Below, piece after piece: positions 36,128 to 44,800 of a DNA stretch of 64,000 nt (the stretch's first letter is position 1; each line of letters begins with the position of its first letter). Both the position numbers and the translations under genes were made by a program. This DNA comes from Bacteroidales bacterium (lineage in GTDB: Bacteria; Bacteroidota; Bacteroidia; Bacteroidales; JAGOPY01). The notes below the pieces were generated by a model that searched no databases, was not told where the DNA came from, and saw only the letters and a program-made list of their open reading frames with translations. The DNA lies in contig JAGOPY010000003.1 of NCBI GenBank assembly GCA_017991835.1, forward strand, positions 224,117-288,116. The letters run 5' to 3'.

Positions 36128-37308
36128 ATCCCCGCGGGCAAATCAACCGGTTTGCACTCGGAAACGGAACCGTTTCTTTATCGATCTACTACCTTCACAC
36201 CGATCATCTTGGCTCGCTGTATGCCATTACCGGTGATGACGGCCGGATTGTCACCCAGAACGGTGAAGAAGCCGTTTACAGTTTTGATGCCTGGGGCCGG
36301 CGGCGGAATCCCGTTAACTGGACCTACGAAGGATTACCAACCGGTTTCATTATTGACCGCGGTTTTACTTTCCATGAACATCTCGACGAGTTCAGCCTGA
36401 TCAATATGAACGGCCGGGTCTATGATCCGGTCATCGGCAGGTTCTTAAGCCCCGATAATTACGTTCAGGGCGGCTTCACGCAATCGTTTAACCGGTATTC
36501 GTATTGCGGGAATAATCCGCTTATTTATAAGGATCCGGATGGAGAAAAATGGGAGTGGTGGAATTGGGCAGCAATAGCATATGGATTAGGTATCATCCCG
36601 CCCGGTACTATTGAGACAATGGCAACGACATTTATTGGTGAAGCCTCACTGTCAGGAACAATAGGTTTATTTGATGGTGGATTTAACGAAGCCAACCGAC
36701 GTGCCACCAATTCCTGGCAAATCTCAATGGGACTTTTTCAAGTAGATGAAGACCAGGGTAATAGTTTCAATCAATTTTTACAGGTTGTATCAAGACATAC
36801 CTGGCAGCAACCAATGACATTAATAGGATATGAATATGCTAATTTCTGTAATAATACAGGCAGAATCGAAATAGATTATTTTCATGGCGCAACAGTTGTC
36901 ACTGATCCAGGGATGAAATCTGCAGTATCTCTTGGAGGATATATAACTATCAATCCAAAATATGGAGATATAGATTATAGTAATTCTACATTACTTCATG
37001 AATATGGTCACTTTCTGCAAACAAGGCAGTGGGGAGGATGTTCATATATACCAGGAGCCATATTAAGTGGCTTAAGTGCCTCTGAATTAGATTGGAGGAG
37101 CACAAAGTCACATGATGAGATTTGGGTAGAACAAGATGCAAATGCTAGAGCAATGGCCTATCTTGGCGACAGACTCACGCCCTTTCAAAGATATAATTTC
37201 GACTGGCACCATCCGAATCAAAAATATTTTGACAGCCGGTTTATACGAAATTTGATATTTACAGATTTATTTTTACTGTATTTAATTGATTTAAAATGGT
37301 CAGACTAG
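36019..37308 (+). CDS. Truncated Rhs protein with HEYGH metallopeptidase toxin domain
   Basis: A 429-residue orphan Rhs tip. Residues 1-175 are the end of an Rhs/YD-repeat core: NPNGYISSIARGDTEKDIW, the hallmark YLHTDHLGSLYAITGDDGRI, VYDPVIGRFLSPDNYVQGGF, and the closing NRYSYCGNNPLIYKDPDG. The variable C-terminal domain follows (about 176-429). It contains HEYGHFLQTRQWGG at about 330 and WVEQDANARAMAYLG at about 373, a zinc-metallopeptidase-type HExxH plus a downstream Glu. Full-length Rhs proteins exceed 1000 residues, so the cage, signal and most of the core are missing. It may be a silent tip used for recombination, or it may still be expressed. The start may also be the TTG at 36016. It overlaps the next gene by 13 bases. 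Confidence 0.75.
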   Translation: MYPSGNSTINRYNPNGYISSIARGDTEKDIWRLEEMNPRGQINRFALGNGTVSLSIYYLHTDHLGSLYAITGDDGRIVTQNGEEAVYSFDAWGRRRNPVNWTYEGLPTGFIIDRGFTFHEHLDEFSLINMNGRVYDPVIGRFLSPDNYVQGGFTQSFNRYSYCGNNPLIYKDPDGEKWEWWNWAAIAYGLGIIPPGTIETMATTFIGEASLSGTIGLFDGGFNEANRRATNSWQISMGLFQVDEDQGNSFNQFLQVVSRHTWQQPMTLIGYEYANFCNNTGRIEIDYFHGATVVTDPGMKSAVSLGGYITINPKYGDIDYSNSTLLHEYGHFLQTRQWGGCSYIPGAILSGLSASELDWRSTKSHDEIWVEQDANARAMAYLGDRLTPFQRYNFDWHHPNQKYFDSRFIRNLIFTDLFLLYLIDLKWSD

Positions 37309-37745
37309 TACATCAACTAAAGTATTTGTTTTATATCTTCCTGTTTGCAGCAATAACTGGGTGTCCGGAAGAACTTCCGGAAGACGACATGAATATTTAT
37401 ATTGAAAATAATAGCAATTCAAAACTAGTTGTCTTTGCCTCTCATAATGAGCCTAATGAAGTAATGGATACTACATTGGTTTCCGCATTCCCATGGGGTA
37501 CTATTGATAATATTAATAAAGAGGATATTTTACAACCTCATTCCATTGTGAATGATTACTATTACTCAGAACATCTTAAAAAGATTTTAGAACAAGGGTG
37601 GATGCACTATTTCATTTTTTATTATGACTCATTATCATTAATCCCCTGGGAACGAATCAGGGACGAGTACATTGTGGCTAAACGGATTGATTTCGACACC
37701 TGGGAAGACCTGGAAAACTGTAATTTTAAAATTGAATATCCATAA
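37296..37745 (+). CDS. Putative immunity lipoprotein for the Rhs toxin
   Basis: A 149-residue protein with a lipoprotein signal peptide (about 1-24, ending FAAITGC). The globular region after it is acidic and aromatic-rich and shows no motif I recognise. It overlaps the 3' end of the Rhs tip gene by 13 bases, the standard location of the cognate immunity gene. A lipidated, periplasm-facing inhibitor would fit protection against an exported metallopeptidase. The assignment rests on position, size and lipobox alone. Confidence 0.55.
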   Translation: MVRLVHQLKYLFYIFLFAAITGCPEELPEDDMNIYIENNSNSKLVVFASHNEPNEVMDTTLVSAFPWGTIDNINKEDILQPHSIVNDYYYSEHLKKILEQGWMHYFIFYYDSLSLIPWERIRDEYIVAKRIDFDTWEDLENCNFKIEYP

Positions 37746-37754
37746 AACTTCTCT

Positions 37755-37946
37755 CTAAAATCCAGACCACTTGTTTACTTGAAAATTGGCTAATTTTAAC
37801 CATGGTCTTTAGCGAAGATAAAATAAATGAATCGCCACTACTGTTTTGCCACAATCAACAGATACAACCCCTATGGTTATCTCAGTTCGATAGCCCGGGG
37901 CGATACGGAAAAAGATATCTGGAGGCTTGAAGAAATGAATCCCCGG
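37755..37946 (+). repeat. Direct repeat, right copy (Rhs core fragment and flank)
   Basis: The counterpart of 35946-36127. The longest identical run covers the bases encoding GDTEKDIWRLEEMNPRG and continues to the CCCCG at about 37946. Upstream non-coding bases also match, so more than the coding segment was duplicated. Confidence 0.75.
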
Positions 37947-38027
37947 GGATTATTGGAACGATTTGCCCTGGGATATACCGGTCGGAACAGGATTGCGAAT
38001 TTTATACTGCTGTTCCTCTCGGTATAA
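37827..38027 (+). pseudogene. Rhs core remnant
   Basis: A 66-codon open stretch whose first two thirds (INRYNPYGYLSSIARGDTEK...EEMNPRG, about residues 10-41) match the Rhs core segment at the start of the upstream tip gene. After LLERFALGYTG it runs into unrelated sequence and stops. It has no partner toxin domain and is best read as a decayed second tip junction, left from a past Rhs array. Confidence 0.7.
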
Positions 38028-38094
38028 CTTAACGCGCATGTAATTACCCGATTCGGCATGCTGCATTTTGCATTTTTGATCAATGGAAAAACGT

Positions 38095-38110
38095 GCCATC
38101 GCGCGATGGC
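38095..38110. repeat. 16-bp perfect palindrome
   Basis: GCCATCGC and GCGATGGC join without a spacer. It lies in a gene-free stretch after the Rhs remnant. It could be a protein-binding site or a cruciform-forming repeat; no function is evident. Confidence 0.6.
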
Positions 38111-38168
38111 GCATTCTAAATTGAACGAAATTCGATCCGCCAGCTGGTGGACAGCATCGGGTAATTTT

Positions 38169-38225
38169 TCGAGACTCCATCTCATTTCCTTCGAGACTCC
38201 ATCTCAAAAAATCGAGATGGAGTCT
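38169..38225. repeat. Repeated and inverted 12-mer (hairpin)
   Basis: AGACTCCATCTC appears twice in direct orientation (about 38172 and 38194). It also appears as its exact complement GAGATGGAGTCT at 38214-38225, giving a 12-bp perfect stem with an 8-base loop. No T run follows on either strand. It resembles a small palindromic extragenic repeat. The rest of the 38028-38390 gap holds no gene I can support. Confidence 0.65.
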
Positions 38226-38390
38226 TAATACGCCCTCCCCGTTTCCCTCTTCAAACCAGCAGCATAAAAATATTTTATTCCGACCGGGTATTTTTACTCG
38301 AAAACCGGATTAACAGGAAGAAATACATGATCCGGAGGTTGCACATTGCGCCCTTTTAAGATATGTTCGATACTTTACCATACAAAATCA

Positions 38391-38945
38391 ATGGTTATGA
38401 ATGAGGAAAAATCGTTACTGGTTCCCGAGGAGGTGATCATGAGCAAGATTTACCTGATCCGGGGCAGAAAAGTTATGCTTGATATGGATCTTGCAGAACT
38501 TTACGGAGTCGAAACCAAACAGTTGAAAAGAGCCGTAAGGCGCAATATTAGCCGTTTTCCGCCGGATTTTATGTTCGAGCTTTCACAAGATGAATTAGTA
38601 AACTTGAGGAGCCAAACTGGCACCTCAAGTTGGGGCGGAGTCCGTTATTCTCCTATGGCTTTCACCGAGCAGGGAGTTGCAATGTTATCAAGTGTTCTGA
38701 ACAGCAACAGCGCAATTCTTGTCAATATTCAGATCATACGGATTTTTACCAGGATGAGAGAGTTGCTCCTGGCTCATAATGATATTATTGAAAAACTCTC
38801 CATTATCGAACAGAAAATAGCCGATCATGACGACAAGATCCTGCTGATCTTCGGGTACCTGAAACAACTCGAACAGTACCGGCAACAGAAACAAGAGCAA
38901 CAGGAAAGAAAACGCATCGGCTTCAGGCGGGACGGCCGGGAGTAG
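38391..38945 (+). CDS. ORF6N domain DNA-binding protein
   Basis: A 184-residue protein with an N-terminal ORF6N domain (about 8-100): VPEEVIMSKIYLIRGRKVML, then LDMDLAELYGVETKQLKRAVRRN and FPPDFMFELS, ending SPMAFTEQGVAMLSSVL. A C-terminal helical segment rich in Gln and Glu (about 110-184) may form a coiled coil. ORF6N proteins are common in phages and mobile or accessory regions of Bacteroidota and probably bind DNA. Its setting next to Rhs debris fits that. The start is the ATG at 38391; 38397 is as likely. A terminator follows directly. Confidence 0.8.
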   Translation: MVMNEEKSLLVPEEVIMSKIYLIRGRKVMLDMDLAELYGVETKQLKRAVRRNISRFPPDFMFELSQDELVNLRSQTGTSSWGGVRYSPMAFTEQGVAMLSSVLNSNSAILVNIQIIRIFTRMRELLLAHNDIIEKLSIIEQKIADHDDKILLIFGYLKQLEQYRQQKQEQQERKRIGFRRDGRE

Positions 38946-38959
38946 CGCCAATGAAATAA

Positions 38960-38989
38960 AAAGAGGCTGCCCGATGAGACAGCCTCTTT
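38960..38989. terminator. Bidirectional terminator between ORF6N gene and tsf
   Basis: The stem AAAGAGGCTG / CAGCCTCTTT with a 10-base loop sits between two converging genes. The flanking A and T runs make it usable from both strands. Confidence 0.8.
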
Positions 38990-39020
38990 ATATTTTCAGG
39001 TTGAATAACCGGTTGCGCTA

Positions 39021-39854
39021 TTAGTCGCCCAGCTTCTGCCTTACAAACGCCGTTACGGTCAGGTCTTTATCGATACCCTGAAGATATGTCCGGATATTTT
39101 TCGTGTTATCCTTCACATATTCCTGGTTAAGGAGGGTATTCTCGTTATAGAACTTATTGAGCTTGCCGATGGCGATCTTTTCCAGCATATTCTCCGGCTT
39201 TCCTTCATTGCGTGCCTGGTCCATACCGATCTCGATCTCTTTTTCGATGACGCTCTTGTCGACATCGTCGCGGTCGATGGCAATCGGGCTCATGGCAGCG
39301 ATCTGCATAGCCACATTGTGTGCCGCTTCGGCTACGGCAGGGCTCTTCTGGTTCATCCCAACGAGCGTTGCGAGCTTGTTGCCAAGATGATTGTAGGCCG
39401 ATACTAACGGAGCGCCGACAGTATGATATCCTGCCAGTTCCATTTTTTCGCCAATTTTACCTACCAGATCCGTCAGGTTCTGCTCAACAGTCCGGCCGTT
39501 CAGGTCAAGGGCCAGCAGGTCGGCGGTTGAGGCCGGCTTTTTGGCTATGGCCAGGTCGATAACGCCTTTCACGTAATGGATGAAATCATCGCTCTTGGCC
39601 ACGAAATCGGTCTCGCAGCTAACTTTCACCAGCGCGCCAAAGTCATTGGCATCATTGGTCTTTGCAATGACGATCCCCTCAGTTGCTTCTTTATCGGCAC
39701 GTTTGGCAGCGACTTTCTGACCTTTCTTGCGCAGCACTTCAATCGCTTTCTCCGTATCGCCGTCGCTTTCGATCAGGGCGGCTTTGCAATCCATCATGCC
39801 GGCCCCGGTGATCTGTCTCAGTTTATTAACTTCAGCAGCAGTAATATTTGCCAT
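39021..39854 (-). CDS. tsf: Elongation factor Ts
   Basis: A 277-residue nucleotide-exchange factor for EF-Tu. The N-terminal UBA-like domain contains KLRQITGAGMMDCKAALIES, and the core includes KVSCETDFVAKSDDF and HNVAMQIAAMSP, which are conserved contacts for EF-Tu. The ATG at 39854 gives the standard MANITAAEV start; an in-frame upstream ATG adds only two residues. It is the last gene of the rplM-rpsI-rpsB-tsf operon, 19 bases after rpsB. Confidence 0.95.
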   Translation of the reverse strand: MANITAAEVNKLRQITGAGMMDCKAALIESDGDTEKAIEVLRKKGQKVAAKRADKEATEGIVIAKTNDANDFGALVKVSCETDFVAKSDDFIHYVKGVIDLAIAKKPASTADLLALDLNGRTVEQNLTDLVGKIGEKMELAGYHTVGAPLVSAYNHLGNKLATLVGMNQKSPAVAEAAHNVAMQIAAMSPIAIDRDDVDKSVIEKEIEIGMDQARNEGKPENMLEKIAIGKLNKFYNENTLLNQEYVKDNTKNIRTYLQGIDKDLTVTAFVRQKLGD

Positions 39855-39873
39855 AATCAAATTTCTTTAAATG

Positions 39874-40770
39874 TTATTTTCTGGTTTTAGTAAGCCCTCT
39901 GCGCGGACGTTTACCTGCCTCGGCCATCCGGTCTTCTTCTTCTTTCTTGGCTTTGGCCAGTTTCTCAAGTCCTTTTTTACGCATAGCTTCCGCATCTTCT
40001 TCGTCGTCCAGTCCGTCGACCAACAGGTTCGGCTGATCGAATTCGTCACGGTCATCATCTTCTCCGCGGGCTTCCTTATCTATCTTCCTTTCTGCAAGCC
40101 CCTCTTCCACAGCCTGTACCAGGACGCGGAGGATCAGCTCGATTGATTTCGACGCGTCATCATTGCCCGGGATCGGGAAATCGATGATGTTCGGATCGGA
40201 ATTGGTATCGACGATCGCGAAGGTGGGGATATTCAGTTTCCGGGCTTCGGCGATGGCGATTTTTTCTTTCAGGATATCGACCACAAAAATCGCGGAGGGG
40301 AGGCGGTTGAGTTCAGCGATACTGCCGAGCTGCTTCTCCAGTTTCTGCCTTTCGCGGTTGATTTGCAGCCTTTCCCTTTTCGACAGGCTCTTGAAGTTGC
40401 TGGTCGACATGAGTTTGTCGATCGAGCCCATTTTGCGCACCGCCTTGCGGATAGTGGCAAAGTTGGTCAGCATACCGCCCGGCCAGCGTTCGACCACATA
40501 GGGCATTCCTACTTTTTGCACCTGGGTGGCGACGATTTCCTTGGCTTGTTTCTTGGTAGCGACAAATAATATTTTGCGCCCCGACTTGGAGATCTGTTTC
40601 AGAGCGGAGGCCGCTTCTTCCAGTTTGGCCATCGTTTTGTAGAGGTCGATGATGTGGATCCCGTTGCGTTCCATAAAAATATAGGGCGCCATGTTGGGGT
40701 TCCATTTCCTGCGCAGATGCCCGAAATGTACTCCGGCATCCAGTAATTCTTCGAAAGTTGTTCTTGCCAT
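39874..40770 (-). CDS. rpsB: 30S ribosomal protein S2 with C-terminal extension
   Basis: A 298-residue S2 protein. The conserved body (about 1-225) includes FGHLRRKWNPNMAPYIF, KKQAKEIVATQ, ERWPGGMLTNFATIRKAV and NIPTFAIVDTNSDPN. The E. coli protein has 241 residues. Here a charged tail of some 70 residues follows, first acidic (RGEDDDRDEFDQ) and then Lys/Arg-rich, ending PRRGLTKTRK. It lies 117 bases after rpsI, across a structured spacer. Confidence 0.95.
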   Translation of the reverse strand: MARTTFEELLDAGVHFGHLRRKWNPNMAPYIFMERNGIHIIDLYKTMAKLEEAASALKQISKSGRKILFVATKKQAKEIVATQVQKVGMPYVVERWPGGMLTNFATIRKAVRKMGSIDKLMSTSNFKSLSKRERLQINRERQKLEKQLGSIAELNRLPSAIFVVDILKEKIAIAEARKLNIPTFAIVDTNSDPNIIDFPIPGNDDASKSIELILRVLVQAVEEGLAERKIDKEARGEDDDRDEFDQPNLLVDGLDDEEDAEAMRKKGLEKLAKAKKEEEDRMAEAGKRPRRGLTKTRK

Positions 40771-40809
40771 TAATTTGTAGATTTATGTTTACCTTCTGAT
40801 TAAGCAACC

Positions 40810-40864
40810 CCCGGGTAGCAGTCCGCATGCAGCGGCGATGGTCCCGGGCGTTTAGATACTAAAC
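40810..40864 (-). promoter_or_regulatory. Structured leader between rpsI and rpsB
   Basis: Read on the minus strand the RNA can form two hairpins. The first is GTTTAG-TAT-CTAAAC (40850-40864). The second is a long stem closed by CCCGGG/CCCGGG (40843-40848 with 40810-40815) with an inner CCGC-TGCAT-GCGG. The second ends about 40 bases before the rpsB start. This could be an S2 autoregulatory leader or an attenuator. No T run is present. Confidence 0.45.
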
Positions 40865-40887
40865 ACTCTTTATCGGGGAGCGATCCG

Positions 40888-41274
40888 TTAACGCTTGCTG
40901 AACTGGAAGCGCCTGCGAGCACCGGGCTGTCCGGGTTTCTTGCGTTCCACCATGCGGGGATCTCTGCGTAAGAGGCCTTTATCTTTTAATGCTTTCCGGA
41001 ATTCGGGGTTCAGTTTGACCAGTGCGCGGGCGATGGCCATCCGGAGTGCTTCGGCCTGGCCCTTGTAACCACCGCCGTCGAGATTGACGTTCAGGTCAAA
41101 CTTGTTCTCGGTCTGGGTAATTTCAAATGCCTGGTGTACCGTATACTGAAGCACTGCGGTCGGAAAATATTCTTTCACGTCACGCTTGTTCACTTTGATC
41201 TGGCCATTGCCTTCCTTTAAAAATACGCGGGCGATGGCTGTCTTTCTTCTTCCGGTTGCGTTAATGACTTCCAT
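40888..41274 (-). CDS. rpsI: 30S ribosomal protein S9
   Basis: A 128-residue S9 protein with the usual start (INATGRRKTAIARVFLKEG), the conserved GGGYKGQAEALRMAIARAL, and the basic C-terminus ending RRRFQFSKR that reaches the P-site tRNA. It lies five bases after rplM, as expected for this operon. Confidence 0.96.
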   Translation of the reverse strand: MEVINATGRRKTAIARVFLKEGNGQIKVNKRDVKEYFPTAVLQYTVHQAFEITQTENKFDLNVNLDGGGYKGQAEALRMAIARALVKLNPEFRKALKDKGLLRRDPRMVERKKPGQPGARRRFQFSKR

Positions 41275-41279
41275 ATTGA

Positions 41280-41735
41280 TTATTTAATGGTATTGATATC
41301 GATTTCTTTAGGAGCCTGGCCCTGGTGCGGATGCTCGGGACCGGCATAAACGTGAAGGTTTCCGAAGATAGCCCGTCCGAGCCTTGTCCTGGGGAGCATG
41401 CCCCTGACAGCTTCCTCGATAAGATAGGTCGGCCTTTTCTTCAGCATCTCCTTCGGAGAATGGTGCTTGTCACCGCCCGGGTAACCGCTGTAATGCACAT
41501 AATCTTTTCCTTCCAGCTTATTTCCTGTCAGGACGACCTTTTCCGCATTGATAATCACAACATTGTCCCCGCAATCCACATGAGGTGTAAAATAGGGCTT
41601 GTTTTTTCCGCGGAGAATTTTAGCGGTCTGTGATGCCAGCCGTCCCAGCACCTGGCCTTCAGCGTTGATCAAAATCCACTGTTTCTCAACAGTTTCCTTA
41701 TTCGCGCTGACGGTTCTGTAACTCAAAGTATCCAT
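41280..41735 (-). CDS. rplM: 50S ribosomal protein L13
   Basis: A 151-residue L13 protein containing WILINAEGQVLGRLAS, HVDCGDNVVIINAEKV, the YSGYPGG loop and MLPRTRLGRAIFGNLHVYAG. It leads the rplM-rpsI-rpsB-tsf operon. A very good promoter match lies about 50 bases upstream. Confidence 0.96.
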   Translation of the reverse strand: MDTLSYRTVSANKETVEKQWILINAEGQVLGRLASQTAKILRGKNKPYFTPHVDCGDNVVIINAEKVVLTGNKLEGKDYVHYSGYPGGDKHHSPKEMLKKRPTYLIEEAVRGMLPRTRLGRAIFGNLHVYAGPEHPHQGQAPKEIDINTIK

Positions 41736-41785
41736 CGATGGCTATGTTTCAAATATTAAATCGTTTACCTTCTGAAAATGGGGTG

Positions 41786-41817
41786 CAAAGATAGAATGAT
41801 TTTTTGGTATTAACAAA
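41786..41817 (-). promoter_or_regulatory. Promoter of the rplM operon
   Basis: On the minus strand the sequence is TTTG, 20 bases, then TATCTTTG, an exact match to the Bacteroidota -33 and -7 elements. It is the best promoter match in the window and fits a highly expressed ribosomal operon. Confidence 0.85.
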
Positions 41818-41896
41818 CAGAAGTGGAAAAAATTAATAATGAATGCGAATCAAGGGCTGATCTTCACAATTAACAAACATTACAATATTAAGACTG

Positions 41897-44800
41897 TCAG
41901 AAATCAAAGCTTATCCCCAGAGTTAGGCTTCTCGGCATACCGTAATGAGATGGATTATTAATATAACTTGCATAAAGATACCTGTAAGACTCCGAATCCA
42001 GCGCTTCGCTAATTTGCTTCTGCGATTCGGGCGCTGTCAGGTAGCCATTATCATCAGGCTGGCCCGTAAACCTGTAGACTTTATAAATCAGCTTCTTGTC
42101 AAAAAGATTCCGGATCGTACCATACAATGTCAGGTGATAACGGCCATCGTTAAAATGAAATCCCTTTTCGACCTTCATATCCAGGAAAACCTGGGCGGGA
42201 ATAGTTTCATCAGATTTATAATCCATATACGTGGAACCATCCACCGTTGCCGAAGAAAGATAATATACTCCACTTTGAAGCTGACTAAACAATCCGATCC
42301 CCAAACCGCTGAATATCGCATAATTAGCCGATCCTGCCGGCCCAAGGTAGTCTTTCCCGAATCCTGTATTGAATTGAAAATAACCTTTCAACAGGCTCTT
42401 AGGTACTAAATAGTCATACAAATGATAGGCCGGATTATCCTTATTGAACAATAAATGATAGGACAATCCATAATTGAATCCGGAAATTTTACCAGATATC
42501 CCTCTGATTGCCAGGTCAGCGCCATATTGGGCAAATGGCTTTTCCTCATTCTGAAACGATTTATAGCTTTTCGGGTAGGCTCCATAAAACGTTACCGGAT
42601 AGATCATGTTACTGAAATAATCTACGAAACCCTCTACCGTGATAACAATTTTTCTGAGTGGCATCGCCGATATACCCAGGCGCAATTTATCAGTTCTTTC
42701 CGGTTTCAGGGATCCGTTTGGAACCCAGGTTGATGCATTATTAATAAAATAGTAAGATGCCGGATTGGAAAAGGTTAATTCGGGATAAGGGTCCTGGACT
42801 GAAGAATTGTAGGTGAATGCCACCATTACTTTGTCCTTGAAGTTCTTTTGAACACTGATCTGGGGCAGGAAGTTGAAATACAGTTGATTACCAGTAAATA
42901 CAGATGTCGTAATATGCTCTTGATCCGGATTTATTAAATACGGGCAAATGCCTGAACCGACGTCCAGTACAGCCGGATTATCAATGTTTAAGCCATCCTC
43001 ATCAAACCATTGATCACCATAACGATAACCCGTGATCCGTGTCGGATGATTTTCATTATCGATATAAACCACATAATGATCATCCATCGACTGGGGTACT
43101 TTTTCCAAAAAATCAGGATTAAACCCTAATTCGCCCACAGTATAGGCTTCATAAAATAAGTAGGGATCTTTCAGAACCTGCTGATGGGCATCGAATAGAT
43201 CCATCCTTAATCCGGCCTCAACCGACCACCCCCGGAACTCCGCCTGATAGTCGGCATAAGCGGTATAATTCATGGGTGTATAGGCCCCAACCGGACGGAT
43301 ATATTCTCCTTCCCCATCCGTAGCTGTGAAAAAATCCTCAAAAGCAACTTTATTCCCGTTCTTATTGCCTAAATGATCATATCCGCTGTAAGTAACAAAG
43401 GAAGCAATGCCATCGTTCAACAGCTCATCAGCAGAAAACATATCCAGGGAAAACAATTCCTTTCCGACATCAATCGTGTGTTTTAAACCTTCTTTGTCAA
43501 AATAATTTATTGTACTTGTGATGAAATCATAGGAATCGATATCGATAAAATCTGTTCCGTCCGGGTCAAGCCCAAGCGCTTCCCTCAGGTTCCTGTCAAA
43601 GTAATGTTGGCTGGCTGCATCATATTTCCTGTAGAAGAAAACGGAGTCCCAAAGTCCACCTTCATGGACTTCAGGATTTGACAAATCGAGTTCGTTGATA
43701 TGAAAATTGGTCATAGAGCGCATTAAACCCCACAGACCCACCGGGTTGGCCCGATAGGAAGAATAACTGTCTCTTCGGAACTGAAACCCAATTTTTATCT
43801 TATGGTTGTCAAGCTCCAGCATACCACTCGCAGCAATATTGATCCTCCTGTTATCCTCTTTTGAATAATAATTATAAACAGTGCCGGTATTATTCCACAG
43901 ACCATAAACCTTGTCAGGATTCTGACCATTCAGTATCCCTCCTCCCAATTGGATCTGGTCTTTGTTTCCGTAGTGATTATCCGGTTCACCAACAAAGATG
44001 TCAAAATACGACGAAGTATAAGCGGCTAATCCCGGATTTATTTCACCCGGTGAAAAATCGACCAGGGTATCGTAGTCCCAGGAATTCAGTATCAATGCCT
44101 GTTCATAATACGTATCACCGACCTGGATAGAGCCTAACTCATAAGTTGGCCTTTTGAATGTCTCAAATTTTCCAACATATCCGTATTTGAAAAAATCATC
44201 GCCATAGTCGGGATCTTCAATCTTGTTCTTCTGAATCGAGTAATTACCTTGCACCTGATAGGTAAACCGGGTTGATCTCCCGGATTTAAGAATCTGACCG
44301 AGAGTAATGTAATTGTTTGAATATAAGGTTGATTGATCTGGATTCTTATCCTGGTTAAAGAAAAAATTGTCATAGACCGGAATGGTTTCCTTTTTTTTCA
44401 CCGTGTATGTGCCCAATTTCAGAAACATCCCATTTCCAGCTTCCGCACTCACAGAAGCATATAGCGAAAATCCTTTTTTAGCAGCATTTGAATTAAAATA
44501 AGACGAAACAGCATTGGTGGCATGGGTGAAACAAGCGTTTGGGTAAGTACCACTAAATTCAGAAGGGCGAAGGGATTCATCCGCCAGATAGTCAAGGTAG
44601 TCTGCAGATGCCTGGTCTCTCCCGATATACGAAGGGTTTGGATCAGATGCAGAAAACAAGCGGCCTGCCAGCGTAAAGTTCAGTGAAGTGGAATTGTTTT
44701 TTCCGGGTGTTTGTTTGATTAACGGACCGGAAATGATTAACTGCAGGTCTGCGTCATTGAACTGCCCATGAATTATGCGGGTGGATGGTTCCAGGCGGAT

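Noticed and set aside
37877..38207. Minus-strand frames over the Rhs remnant and palindromes
   Set aside because: They derive from the reverse of the Rhs core segment and repeat DNA, with no start signal or family similarity.
40888..41735. Possible frame damage between rplM and rpsI
   Set aside because: Both genes are full length with normal motifs and a five-base gap. Nothing is broken.
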